Positions 54,931 through 64,000 of a DNA stretch of 64,000 bases are shown here, piece by piece (position 1 is the first letter of the stretch; the number at the start of each line of letters is the position of its first letter). Source of the stretch: Aphanomyces cochlioides (lineage: Eukaryota > Oomycota > Saprolegniomycetes > Saprolegniales > Verrucalvaceae); assembly GCA_019828595.1 (NCBI GenBank), contig JAHQRK010000016.1, forward strand, positions 310,001 to 374,000, read 5' to 3'. The position numbers were made by a program, and so were the translations under genes. The notes under the pieces are model-generated. The model did no database searches. It saw only the letters and a list, made by a program, of their open reading frames with translations, and was not told the origin of the DNA.

Positions 54931-55856
54931 TGACGTATGCAGATATTTTGCGATCACGACTACAGCGTCCAGACGTCTGTGGTCAAAGGAGGCCGCCTTT
55001 CAGTCTCATTTTCAACGCCACCAAATCCCATCAACACCCCCGGAGACACCCATCCACGAAGTCTCGAGCAATGACGAATGAAATAGTTTTCAACGTCTGG
55101 ACAGAGCAACAACTCTTGCAATCTGAGGGCTCTACGGTAGGCCACGTACCAGAAGGCCCATACAGCTCAATCTACGAAAGACGAAAGGTCTACACCATGT
55201 TCTACAAGTTCTCTGCCAACCCTTGAACTCATCTTGAACACATGATCTACTATCTATTTTCTGCCGTGCGTTTTGACTTGAACATAATAAGAGGAAACGA
55301 GCTTGAGGACGCCCAAGTGGCCTCGAAAATGCCCGCCTGGTCAAGTTGGAAGACCGCGTGGTGAATATCTTCATCTCGCAGGATGCTTGCGCCATTGAGA
55401 ACTCCACGCTGCATCATACTCGAACGGAGGCTTCCCGCCATCTACGAGAAGAGAGGCACACTTGAATGGATCCACAGACGGGCCTCCTGTCGCGTTAAGC
55501 TGCACCCACATTCATCGATGTAGATCCAACGGTCAACGACAATATGCAACGAGCTCGCACCCTGATGTTTGCTGGTAGACGGCATCAGTTCAAAGAAACA
55601 TAGGATCTCTCAACCACTTGAATGTGCAAATTGTCATATTGATTGATCCCATACAGGTTCTTCGCCTGGAAGCAACGTCGTGAACAGTCTCCAAAGCGTC
55701 CAAGGGTGCAGACTTTGGCGGTGCAGTAACTATGAATCTGAGGGCCACACTGTGGGCATTGCGAGCCGATTATCCACAATAGAGCTAATGAAAATGCAGC
55801 AAGAATCACAGTCAAGAGGTTCGACTTGCTCTTCGAGTCAAGTGGGTTCGTTGGAC
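54931..55856. other. Spacer before the LTR element
   Basis: Open but unrecognised short frames (for example 54930-55226). Nothing supported. The sequence ends in the target site of the gypsy insertion. Confidence 0.4.
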
Positions 55857-55861
55857 CTTTG

Positions 55862-56120
55862 TGATGTGAAGGCCAAGGCTATTTTCGTCATTGATGTGCA
55901 AAATGGCTACCGACGGCTTGCCTTTGCGGTATTGGACACTACCATTCATAGATTATATTCTTAGATATTCTAGCTATCTTTAGTCCAGAGACAACTAACT
56001 CGAGCTAATACATCAGTCTTTGATTTACCAAGTCGGGCGCAGCGGTTCTCCAAGAAGGTCGATCGCCTGCTACCCTCGGATCGTGTTTGGTTTGGTGCAA
56101 GACGCCCCAGACATACATCA
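55862..56120 (+). repeat. 5' LTR of the gypsy element
   Basis: 259 bp, TG..CA ends. It differs from the 3' LTR at one position found by eye: G at 56083 against A at 60752. Confidence 0.93.
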
Positions 56121-56312
56121 ATAAATTTATTAGTCGTACAGAACACGGCAATCAAAACTCATGAGACCAGGGAGCTCAAGTGATGCATTCTCTGACACAA
56201 CGTTGCCTCTGGTGATAAGTTTCATCGGTCAACAACGACGATTGAAGATCAATTAGTCGTTACTAGCAGCCTTGTCTACGTTGATCAAGACGATCAAAGC
56301 GTTGGGCCATTG

Positions 56313-58663
56313 GTGATGACCTATCCAAGTCTGCAGCACGGGGGTGCGATCGCCCCTCAAAACCAGCCGATTCCCACTCTTACTCAAGTTAATGACGGGT
56401 CCCAACACTACTTGCAACAATCCATTCATCATCATTATTCGGCCCCTTTTCCTGCTCTTGCCCCGGGATACGCTGATCCTGAAACGGTAACGGCATTGAA
56501 AATAGAGCTTGCTCACGAAGCGGCACGCGTTCGTGAAGCGAAACTCGAAGCCAAGTGGTTGCTGAGTTGGCGAGAAGGGATTCGAAAGAGGCGGCCATGA
56601 TTCGTGAGGGATCTGCACTTGAAATACAAGTTCAACAGAGTACCGCTGCGTTGGCAGAGATCCAACGAAAACTTAGCGAAAGTGAAGCCGAGCGGCAACA
56701 CTACAGGTTGATGCAAGAACAAGTCGAAGCAGAAGCTCGGTCTTTGCGTGATGGAATCGCTCAAATGGAAGCTGCATCACGTGTGAGCCAACAAGAGCAA
56801 CTTCAGCTTCAAAATTTCATTCAAAGTACGGTTGATAACTCCAGAGCTGATCAAAGCAATCATCCAAACCACGAAGCTCCCAGCAAAGAGATCCAGGGAA
56901 ATTTTGATCAAAATACTGCCGGCTACAGTGCAATCCCGAGACCAGATGTTGTACCCTCATCGAATGGTATTGGCAGTGGCCCTCGCCCTTCTTCAGCACC
57001 ATCAGGTGGTGGACCACCTCCTCCTCCGTTCACACCGAATCACTCTGCGTATCCTCCGGGGTTTCATCTATCGGGTGTGTCACGTGAAACACGTGAAAAC
57101 AGGGTCTTTGTAGGCTCTGTGGCGTCGGTCGGGAACTGAGGCAACGACACTTGTTAGGTCGGCGGCAAAAGCCAAAGTTAACTACCCGGTATCTGTAGCT
57201 AATCTAAATTTAGTCAGGAAATCTGGTCGCGAAGTAGGGCTTGGGGAGGGGCAGGGGTCTTTCAGGGTTGCCGTACATGACATTCTCCCCTTCTTAAGTA
57301 TCAAAGCTCCCGCTTTGACTCTACGTAGCATATTTCTTCTCGTTCTGGGACGGTAACTATCAAAACTTCGTCTCATCAGGCGGAGGTAGAGCATAATTTG
57401 GGGAGGAGGAAGGTGAAGGGATAGACAGCAGGTCGCGGCTTGTAGTGGAAACACCATCGCCATCTCGTGGCTCCCACGAGGCTTCCATGATGGACTTGAC
57501 CACAAAGGCGTGGATGCGTTGAAAATTGACTGTAAGACGAACGATTTGCAAGTAGCGCGGTCTCTTCTTTTCATAGCCACAAGCAGAGTATGCCGCTCCT
57601 CACGCTCTTTCTTGTTGCCAAGGCTATGAACGCAAAACCGATACAACAACCAGCGAGAGCCTACCCTGCTTCTCCACCAAAGAATGTCACATGAAACACG
57701 TGAAAACAGGGTCTTTGTAGGCTCTGTGGCGTCGGTCGGGAACTGAGGCAACGACACTTGTTAGGTCGGCGGCAAAGGCCAAAGTTAACTATCTGTAGCT
57801 AATCTAGTCAGGAAATCTGGTCGCGAAGTAGGGCTTGGGGAGGGGGCAGGGGTCTTTCAGGGTTGCCGTACGTGACAGGTGGTTTTCCTCCTTTATTGTC
57901 CGGTTTTTTGGCTCCAAAAGCTCCAAGATACACTGGGTATTCGATTGATGCACAGCGCAATTTTGCTGCTCAATACCAGGAGTATGTACGGGAGTGCGCC
58001 TCAGCGGCGTCTTCGATCGGCATGCGTATCGGTATCCGAAGTATTGGAAGCTGCATTGAAGCTAAATCAAAGCTGTTCGCCGCGACCATGCACTTGGGCA
58101 AAACAATTGATGCAGTTACGGAGTCAGAATGGATGGCATATTTTCAGTACGCTTTAGATCATCATGGCCCCGATTTTGGTGACTTGGTTGAGAAGCTAAA
58201 GTCACACGTGATTATGGACGAGAAGGAATTGGATGTTGATCGTTGCTATGACAAGTGGGTACTAGCCTATTGGTCTATCCTACAGCGCAACAATATGATG
58301 GACTTTCATGAGAAATATCCTAAGCATGCTGTCAAAGCGTTGATCCCTGGTTTACGACCGGCTGCTCTACGAAAGGTTGTGGAACAGTGTCTGGAGATGA
58401 GTCACCGGCATTTGCGGAGTTCGGTCTTGCAGTTCATGGCCTTTGTCCGAACAAAATTGGCGGCAATCTTGGAATTTGCTCGTGCGCTGAGATCAAGTGG
58501 AATTGTCAAGGTTGATGTTAGCCCGCAACATCGGCAACGACAGCAAAAGGCATTAAAATCCGTCGGCGACAAGGCAAAGGACAAAGATCCCAAAAAATCC
58601 GGCAGCGAGAAAAAGGGGTTGTCGTGGGGAGCACGTGCTACGCGACTGTACCACTACGCCTGA
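56313..58663 (+). pseudogene. gag of the gypsy element, broken by a TRIM insertion
   Basis: Three pieces: 56313-56600 (a Gln/His-rich N-terminus), a shift near 56553 into 56555-57077 (a coiled coil, EIQRKLSESEAERQHYRLMQ, then a Pro-rich PSGGGPPPPPFTPN linker), and 57882-58663 (the capsid-like helical region, YALDHHGPDFGDLVEKLKSH, and a Lys-rich end). The second and third pieces are in the same frame once the TRIM and one copy of its 4-bp duplication are ignored. At the end a nucleocapsid-type finger (GCRGEHVLRDC) appears in the next frame. Only three of its four ligands are readable, so either a frameshift or a programmed shift joins gag to pol. Confidence 0.75.
57078..57877 (-). mobile_element. 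TRIM-like miniature LTR element nested in gag
   Basis: An 800-bp element with direct repeats 57078-57282 (205 bp) and 57685-57877 (193 bp). Their ends are perfectly inverted (TGTCACG..CGTGACA, with G/A variants inside). A 4-bp duplication GGTG flanks it (57074-57077 and 57878-57881). On the minus strand a purine tract AAGAAGGGGAGAA (57283-57295) abuts the distal LTR. TGGTGGAGAAGCAGGG (57664-57679) sits five bases from the proximal LTR; this is the form of a primer-binding site for a tRNA ending CTCCACCA. These signs set the orientation as minus. The 402-bp middle has no recognisable gene. Confidence 0.85.
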
Positions 58664-59774
58664 TAAGGATAAAGCCGACATTGTGCAAAAGAAGACAACC
58701 GAGTGGAAAAAACCCAAGGCAGCCAACCATGGCAGCCAAAAGGTTTTAAAAACCGCCTCGAATGAGCCATTGTTGCGAGAGAATTCCTTGTTTGCCACAA
58801 TTAGTGGTCTGGAGTTGGTGGAGCCCATTGTTGCTTTGATTGATTCCGGGGGAGACTCTTGTGGTGTTGTTTCCCTCGGTCTATTTGAACGGATGGTTCA
58901 TGTCGATGTCGATTGGGCTCACACAGTCGTCAGTACTCCATATTTCTACGAAGGGTTTGGTCAAACACCGGTCAAAATGGCGGCCCATGTTACGATATCC
59001 AGTTTGGTATTAACCACTGAAGACGGGCTTTTTACTCTCTTGAATTTCCATGCGTGGGTGGATGATACCGATGGAAACATTAATGTCACTATCGGATTAC
59101 CTGTTATGCAAGTTCTCGGCTATGACACAAATAAACTGTTTGCCGACGCTCGGAAGCATGGTGCAGTGGTGGATTTGTCTGGTATATCTATTCTTGATGG
59201 TGGTGGGGCATGCTGGGGCCATGGGCATCGGGGTGTGGAAGCAACTACGAAAGCTATCAAGGAACTCTTTGTTTGGATTGGTATGGACGATGATATCGCT
59301 CAATTTGTTCAACATTGCCTGCAGTGTATGTGCATCATGGGCAAAATGGTACCTCGTCCTATTGGTGAAGTCTTGCATGCCGTCGAGCCCAACCAGTTAA
59401 TCCACTGTGATTTTCTGAGTGTTCCTGGGGGCTACATTCATGTCCTTGTGGATGATGCCAGTCGCTTTACTCAGCTCACTTGGCACGATGGCTGCAAAGC
59501 TGAAGACATGGTGATTGCAATACAGCAATGGTTTGCTACCTTTGGATTAGTACAAGACTGGATGTCTGATCAGGACCCGCATTACAAAAATCAAGTTGTT
59601 GATTCGCTCCGTAAAGCTTATGGCGCAGTACATCGTTTCTCACCTGCTCATTGCCCTTGGACTAATGGTACGGTGGAGGTCATGATGCGCAGTATCATTA
59701 AAACCTGTCGAGCTATGCTCCTGGAATTGGTGACTATACCAGACTCCTCTTGCCTGTTATTCAACATGCATTAA
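58635..59774 (+). CDS. Protease-integrase fusion ORF (pol without RT)
   Basis: A 379-codon frame. Residues about 60-190 include an aspartic-protease-like site VALIDSGGDSCGVVSL and the flap-like region NVTIGLPVMQVLGYD. Without RT or RNase H the frame passes into the integrase zinc-binding part (HRGVEA..HCLQCMC). The integrase core follows: LIHCDFLSVPG (Asp), DWMSDQDPHYKNQV (Asp) and CPWTNGTVEVMMRSI (Glu), so the catalytic triad is complete. The frame stops at 59774 because of a one-base shift near 59730; the next frame carries on LLPVIQHALNHTPSSK. The join between protease and integrase lies around 59165-59215. Confidence 0.85.
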   Translation: MLRDCTTTPDKDKADIVQKKTTEWKKPKAANHGSQKVLKTASNEPLLRENSLFATISGLELVEPIVALIDSGGDSCGVVSLGLFERMVHVDVDWAHTVVSTPYFYEGFGQTPVKMAAHVTISSLVLTTEDGLFTLLNFHAWVDDTDGNINVTIGLPVMQVLGYDTNKLFADARKHGAVVDLSGISILDGGGACWGHGHRGVEATTKAIKELFVWIGMDDDIAQFVQHCLQCMCIMGKMVPRPIGEVLHAVEPNQLIHCDFLSVPGGYIHVLVDDASRFTQLTWHDGCKAEDMVIAIQQWFATFGLVQDWMSDQDPHYKNQVVDSLRKAYGAVHRFSPAHCPWTNGTVEVMMRSIIKTCRAMLLELVTIPDSSCLLFNMH

Positions 59775-60516
59775 ATCACACCCCCAGTTCGAAGTGTAAT
59801 GGATTGGCTCCAGTCACAGCTATGACACAATTACCTCCTACTGGTCCGCTAAATGCAATTTTGATTGATGGCGTGGTTGAGGAGATTTCTCAAGAAGCAC
59901 TAAATACATGGCGCAACACAATTTGGAATGAACTCGCAATGGCGCGTGACGAGTTGCACCGTGGCGTTGCTCTGCAAGCAAAAAACAAGCGCTATCGTGA
60001 GCGCAATCGCCGCAATGCAAAGAAAGGGGTCCAAAAATTCAATTTGACATTGGCGACTACGTACTCGTGGGCGCGGTTACTCAAGCAATCAACAAACTAC
60101 AAGTCCAATGGCTCGGTCCACGACGCATCGTTAACGCGATTTCGGATTGGGTATTCTGTGTGGAAGATTTGCGCGATGGAAGTCTCTTAACTCACCATGC
60201 CAGTCGGCTGAAGAAATTTGCAGCGAAGGATTTGAATGTTTCCCAAGCGCTCCTCGATCATATTGCGTATGACGAAGGTGGCTACCTGTTTGAAGACTTG
60301 CGGGATTGTAAGTTCGATCGAGAGGACAAAACGTGGAAGATCTTGGTCAAATGGTTTGGATTAGCCGAGTGTGAAAATTCGTGGGAGCCGGCCAGTATTT
60401 TGATTGAAGATGTCCCCCGACTGGTCCATCAATTTGTCAAGAAAAGTGCGAAAAATAGCAATGCAGCTAAGATGGCTGCCGCATTATCACTTTTGTCAAG
60501 TCCCACTGATAAGTGA
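59740..60516 (+). pseudogene. Integrase tail and chromodomain of the gypsy element
   Basis: 59740-60040 continues the integrase (HALNHTPSSKCNGLAPVTAM and a helical Arg-rich stretch). After a second shift near 60040 the frame reads GDYVLVGAVTQAINKLQVQW and GPRRIVNAISDWVF. It ends with a chromodomain, ILVKWFGLAECENSWEPASI. Chromodomains steer insertion to particular chromatin. The two indels here add to those in gag. Confidence 0.8.
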
Positions 60517-60530
60517 AACTTTGGGAGAAC

Positions 60531-60789
60531 TGATGTGAAGGCCAAGGCTATTTTCGTCATTGATGTGCAAAATGGCTACCGACGGCTTGCCTTTGCGGTA
60601 TTGGACACTACCATTCATAGATTATATTCTTAGATATTCTAGCTATCTTTAGTCCAGAGACAACTAACTCGAGCTAATACATCAGTCTTTGATTTACCAA
60701 GTCGGGCGCAGCGGTTCTCCAAGAAGGTCGATCGCCTGCTACCCTCGGATCATGTTTGGTTTGGTGCAAGACGCCCCAGACATACATCA
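60531..60789 (+). repeat. 3' LTR of the gypsy element
   Basis: 259 bp, same length and ends as the 5' LTR, one substitution. It is followed by the target duplication CTTTG. Confidence 0.93.
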
Positions 60790-60794
60790 CTTTG

Positions 60795-61115
60795 TACGAA
60801 TTTCCGCCGACAACTAAGGAGAGCTGCCACCAATCATAGGATCAAGGGTTTCACTTTGCATGGCTCGACAACGTTGACATCTAATCCTGCGACGCAGTTT
60901 GGAGGGAATGCACATTGCAGTATCCACAATGCAGTCACTTCTATCATTCTTATCCCCCTCACTGTCGTCAATGCGCAAATCATAGAAAATATGATCAATA
61001 GTGTCGGATCACACACGGACACCCACATCAACCGTGTCGTAACACCTCCTGCGCCAATAACAGTTAAGCGCAAGAAGTCGGAACTGCACTTTTTGGGCTG
61101 ATTCGCATGCCTCGT
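60795..61115. other. Spacer, no gene
   Basis: Just over 300 bases between the LTR element and the START-FYVE pseudogene; no coding signal. Confidence 0.4.
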
Positions 61116-61123
61116 TCACTTTT
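61116..61123 (+). promoter_or_regulatory. Initiator-like element of the START-FYVE pseudogene
   Basis: TCACTTTT followed by CATTTGGG, 16-23 bases before the ATG at 61139. It matches the oomycete initiator with an adjoining flank and has the same spacing as at 18178 and 27631. Confidence 0.5.
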
Positions 61124-61138
61124 CATTTGGGTTGAGCC

Positions 61139-62318
61139 ATGCCAGAGCTAAGCCTCCCCATCCCCGATGACTTTTTTCAATTGCCAGTGCTGACTCCTGC
61201 TCAGCAAGAGCAATATCGAGCACTTGGACATCGCGCTTCACTCGATTTGTTACGTCGACCTACTGTAGCTTTGGCCATCTTAGAGATTGCAGGTGGCCTT
61301 ATCCAAATTGAAAAATGGTGCGATCGACTGGTCCATTCGGTCGAAAAAATCGACGACGACACTGTATGAAGGACGCTATGAAAAACTACCAATATTCCTC
61401 ACAAGAAATGAAATCGAAGCAACGCTGGACGACGCCCTCGCTGTCTATCTCATCACGGGAATTTCAGAAGCACGCCAGCTTCAATCACACTTTCAGACTG
61501 CAGTCTTTGACATGGTCCCTTTGTACAATCTGACGCTACCGACCGCCGAGAATTCCTACTTGTACCAAAGTCTCAACTGGACTCTCTTTGACACTCCATT
61601 GCAAGGTTGTTTGATTAGTTGTCGAGATATCTCGTACGTCGAGGTATGCGCTCTGCCACTGTTAAACCCACTGAGAATCTCCTGCAGCATCAAGAAGTCG
61701 TTGAAATCGAAGGGCGAAAAGCATATATCCTATCCATGACGTCCACCGAAATACCTGGCGTTGATGACCTTGAGCACAAGTACGGCATCGTTCGTGGCAA
61801 GCTCCTCCACAGTGGTTTTCTCTTCATCGAGACGGATCGACCGGGTGTGCTTGAGTTTCTCTCAACGCATCACAACCGACCAAATGGAAATGGCAATGGC
61901 GCCATGGGAAAGTTCATCCTCCGCAAAGCCGTGATGGGCTATTGTCAAGTCGTTCTAGACCTCGGCCGTGTCATTCGCGCCCATCAATTGAGTTAGTTGA
62001 TCTTTCTCGACCAGTTCCGCCTGCCTGCACTTGACACGCAGTCCAAGTGTCAAGTTTGTGCAAAAGCATTTCACAGTGACCGAAAAGCTCACTGCCGGCA
62101 TTGAAATCGTTTTATCTTATTTGCCCTTCGTGTAGATTGTTTGTGATCGCGATTGCAGTGATGAGTGGCATCTAGTCAAGGGGACGATGAGGTTTACTGT
62201 TCGCATTTGCATCTTGTGCTCTAAACATGCTCCAAGTCTGCCTCCAACTCAGTATTCCACACCAAGAGAGCCATTAGATTCAGTTGGGCTTTGGTCAACC
62301 GATGGTTCTTCAAGCTGA
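61139..62318 (+). pseudogene. START-FYVE pseudogene with two stops and a lost splice donor
   Basis: The start (MPELSLPIPDDFFQLP) and exon order of the family are kept: exon 1 61139-61249, exon 2 from about 61295 (VALSKLKNGAIDWSIRSKKS), exon 3 from 61685 (EIEGRKAYILSM, LFIETDRPGVLEFLSTHHNR), and a last exon with VVCDRDCSDEWHLV and ICILCSKHAPS ending at 62318. Damage: the first donor reads ..GATTTG|TTACG, apparently lacking the G of GT; a TAG at 61994-61996 stops the frame after HQLS; and the FYVE segment has TGA where HCRHC should end. The gene cannot make the full protein. Its C-terminus shows what the copy at 46683 lost. Confidence 0.82.
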
Positions 62319-63822
62319 AGCAAATTAAATGTACTTAGGCAACCAGAGGTCAGTCGAGTTAATGTTACCCGTCGATGACTTGGTTTACACCAAGAAAGTC
62401 AATTTGCATCGTTCAAAATGTTCACGAAGATTCAAAATGAATCCTTCTTCTCAACCTCGTGGGGGGGGCTAGCCGCTCCAATTCTGAATTGTTAGAATCA
62501 ATTGTTCCGAAAAGAAGCTCGAGTGTGTTGACCCTCGGCCAAAAGTATAGAAGAATCCTCATAGAAGGATAAACAAAGTAGTTCTTCTCGTCGTCGCTAC
62601 AAGACCTCGCCAGGGGTGCATGAGCAGGGGCGGAGGCTTACTGCCCCCCCCTAGCTCCTTCCAAACGGGCCAAAATATCATGGAATTCCATTTTTGGAAT
62701 TCCATTTTTGGTGCACATTTGGGGCTTGCGCCTCCTCCGTGTCACACACGCAGTTGAAGGGTTTCAGTTCCTCTCGTAACTAGAAAAACCTAAAGAACCT
62801 TTGTATATCACCAATAAAACTATTTAAACCTAAATAAACCTATAACAGAGTGTGATCTCTCCTTTGGCCCAAATGCATTGAGGACAATATTCTACTAGTA
62901 CTTCCAAATCATGCAGGAGTGGTGCTACGTTAACTCTAGACTGTGCCTTCTCTTTCGCGCCGTACACAGCGAGCTTTCCTCTTTGATATTCTTTCGGTCT
63001 GTGTCCAAACCAGATGACCCGATGCTTCAGCTCACTTTGCAAGAATTGTAGACGTCGTCCTGCACGAGACTTAGAGTGGTCGTTTCTTTGATGTGTTGGT
63101 ACTTTTGACATGGTTTATCAAGTGGCAAGGCGCATCCACTTGACCACGCAGAGACTACAACAGTACGCATGTGCGAAAAATAATCAGTGTCTGGGGCAAG
63201 ACACGCGAAATATTAAAATCACCCAACTTTTGATTCATGCAGTTGCTCAGCTCCACGAGGAAATGGAAGAGAATCGTCAATCTGTGTCCATCCTGACGCT
63301 TTCATCGCGCAGAGTCCGTGGATGGTCTGCTCTGTCTTCCATCCCATGGACACCTCGCTAGAGCTGCTGCTTGTCAGGTTGAGTGTGCTTGACATCAAAA
63401 TGGTCTGTCGACAGTGGAGATACATCCACATGAGGAGTTGCAATATGTATAATTGATCAGCTACTACGTAGTACTACGTAACTGCACTGCGGCTCCGACA
63501 ACTTTATGCTAGCTGCCTTGCGCCATAGCTTCCTGAAAAGAGTCCTCTCCGTCACAAGAACTGGCAGCTTTTCTCTGTTGTGGGTTTGCGATGTGTTGGG
63601 TTTGTCTGGATCCACAGTCCTTCGACGGCCTCGGCCTGGGTGTAAACTTGACTTGGTTGTGTGGACTACGAATGACGGACGACAACGATCGTGTCAAGCA
63701 AAAGTCTTCCTTATGCACAAACAGACCAGTGCAACCCATGTCAAATGTCATGCAATATTGGCTTGACGATGACGCAGATGGGTTGGAAACCCAGGTTCAT
63801 CACATTTCAACTGCTAGCGGCC
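62319..63822. other. Spacer before the last START-FYVE gene
   Basis: 1.5 kb without a recognisable gene. It contains a doubled GGAATTCCATTTTT unit (62680-62710), runs of G and C, and AAACCTAAAT motifs near 62790-62840 that also occur near 7680. Confidence 0.4.
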
Positions 63823-64000
63823 ATGTCGGACCTCCTACTCCCAGTCCCGGATGACTTTTCCAACTTGCCAAAGTTGAGTCCTGCTGATGTCGAGCGATAT
63901 CGTACGTTTGGTCATCATGCTGCCGCTGAATTGGTAAGCTATGTCGTTTGAACTGTAGCTCGATTTGATTGATTCTAGTTGGAGTTTGCCAAGCTGGATG
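63823..64000 (+). CDS. START-FYVE protein, first exon and start of second (runs off the window)
   Basis: Exon 1 63823-63933 encodes MSDLLLPVPDDFSNLP..YRTFGHHAAAEL. A 45-nt intron (63934-63978, GTAAGC..TTCTAG) follows, and exon 2 begins LEFAKLD. This is the family pattern seen at 47855 and 61139 (DDF..LP, then KLK/KLD after intron 1). The donor here is intact, unlike that of the 61139 copy. START and FYVE parts lie beyond the window, so integrity is unknown. Confidence 0.8.

Larger units (their letters stand above)
55862..60789 (+). mobile_element. Ty3/gypsy (chromovirus-like) LTR element lacking RT
   Basis: Two 259-bp LTRs (55862-56120 and 60531-60789) begin TGATGTG and end ACATCA. A perfect 5-bp target duplication CTTTG flanks them (55857-55861 and 60790-60794). 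The internal part encodes gag, a protease-like segment, integrase with chromodomain, but no reverse transcriptase or RNase H. A primer-binding site after the 5' LTR was not recognised; GGGAGAA before the 3' LTR may be a weak polypurine tract. It must have been copied by an enzyme supplied by another element. Confidence 0.93.

Noticed and set aside
57182..57757. A 191-codon minus-strand frame inside the TRIM
   Set aside because: It crosses both LTRs and the middle, and has no similarity to retroelement proteins; TRIMs carry no genes.
1..64000. Search for tRNA, rRNA and CRISPR
   Set aside because: No cloverleaf, rRNA core or spaced repeat array seen by eye; the organism is eukaryotic, so CRISPR is not expected.

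Overview
The window is eukaryotic and most likely from an oomycete of the Saprolegniales (Aphanomyces-like). Four things suggest this: genes with many very short introns (about 40-55 nt, GT..AG); several proteins that combine a START-like lipid-binding domain with a FYVE zinc finger; a tandem family of BT1/folate-biopterin transporters; and short 5' leaders with an oomycete-style initiator (TCACTTTT-like). No species can be fixed from the sequence alone. No rRNA, tRNA or CRISPR was recognised.

Layout. 1-5376: remains of chromodomain-type Ty3/gypsy elements (two pol C-termini) around a block of minus-strand coiled-coil/Cys-motif ORFs. 5377-10956: mostly relic DNA with a truncated BT1 pseudogene. 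10957-14556: a ten-exon gene recognised as FANCI (Fanconi anaemia ID2 complex). 14757-22575: three intact START-FYVE genes. 23562-32534: four BT1 transporter genes, two of them a nearly perfect tail-to-tail inverted pair; one further copy has a damaged N-terminus. 32535-44060: AT-rich transposon graveyard with a hAT relic split by a mariner-like MITE, an intact SWIM-type MULE transposase, a pogo/Tigger relic, a Harbinger transposase with its Myb-like partner, a second Harbinger relic and a psq-type HTH relic. 45193-47855: a BT1 pseudogene welded by a deletion to a broken START-FYVE gene. 48546-52573: a pogo-like element holding a complete MULE whose 1047-bp inverted arms carry the 3' exons of its own transposase. 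54600-54930: START relic. 55862-60789: a gypsy element with nearly identical LTRs and a perfect 5-bp target duplication. It lacks reverse transcriptase and has a miniature LTR element (TRIM) inserted in gag. 61139-62318 and 63823-64000: a decayed START-FYVE copy and the first exon of another.

How it fits together. The host genes are one housekeeping DNA-repair gene plus two multigene families (START-FYVE, probably endosomal phosphoinositide binding/lipid handling; BT1, small-molecule import). Both families expand and die here, and members recur side by side across 55 kb, including as pseudogenes. Transposons of at least seven superfamilies (gypsy, TRIM, hAT, mariner-type MITE, pogo, MULE, Harbinger) fill the rest, with three resolvable nested insertions. 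Many coding disruptions are single-base indels, so some pseudogene calls could reflect long-read assembly error.
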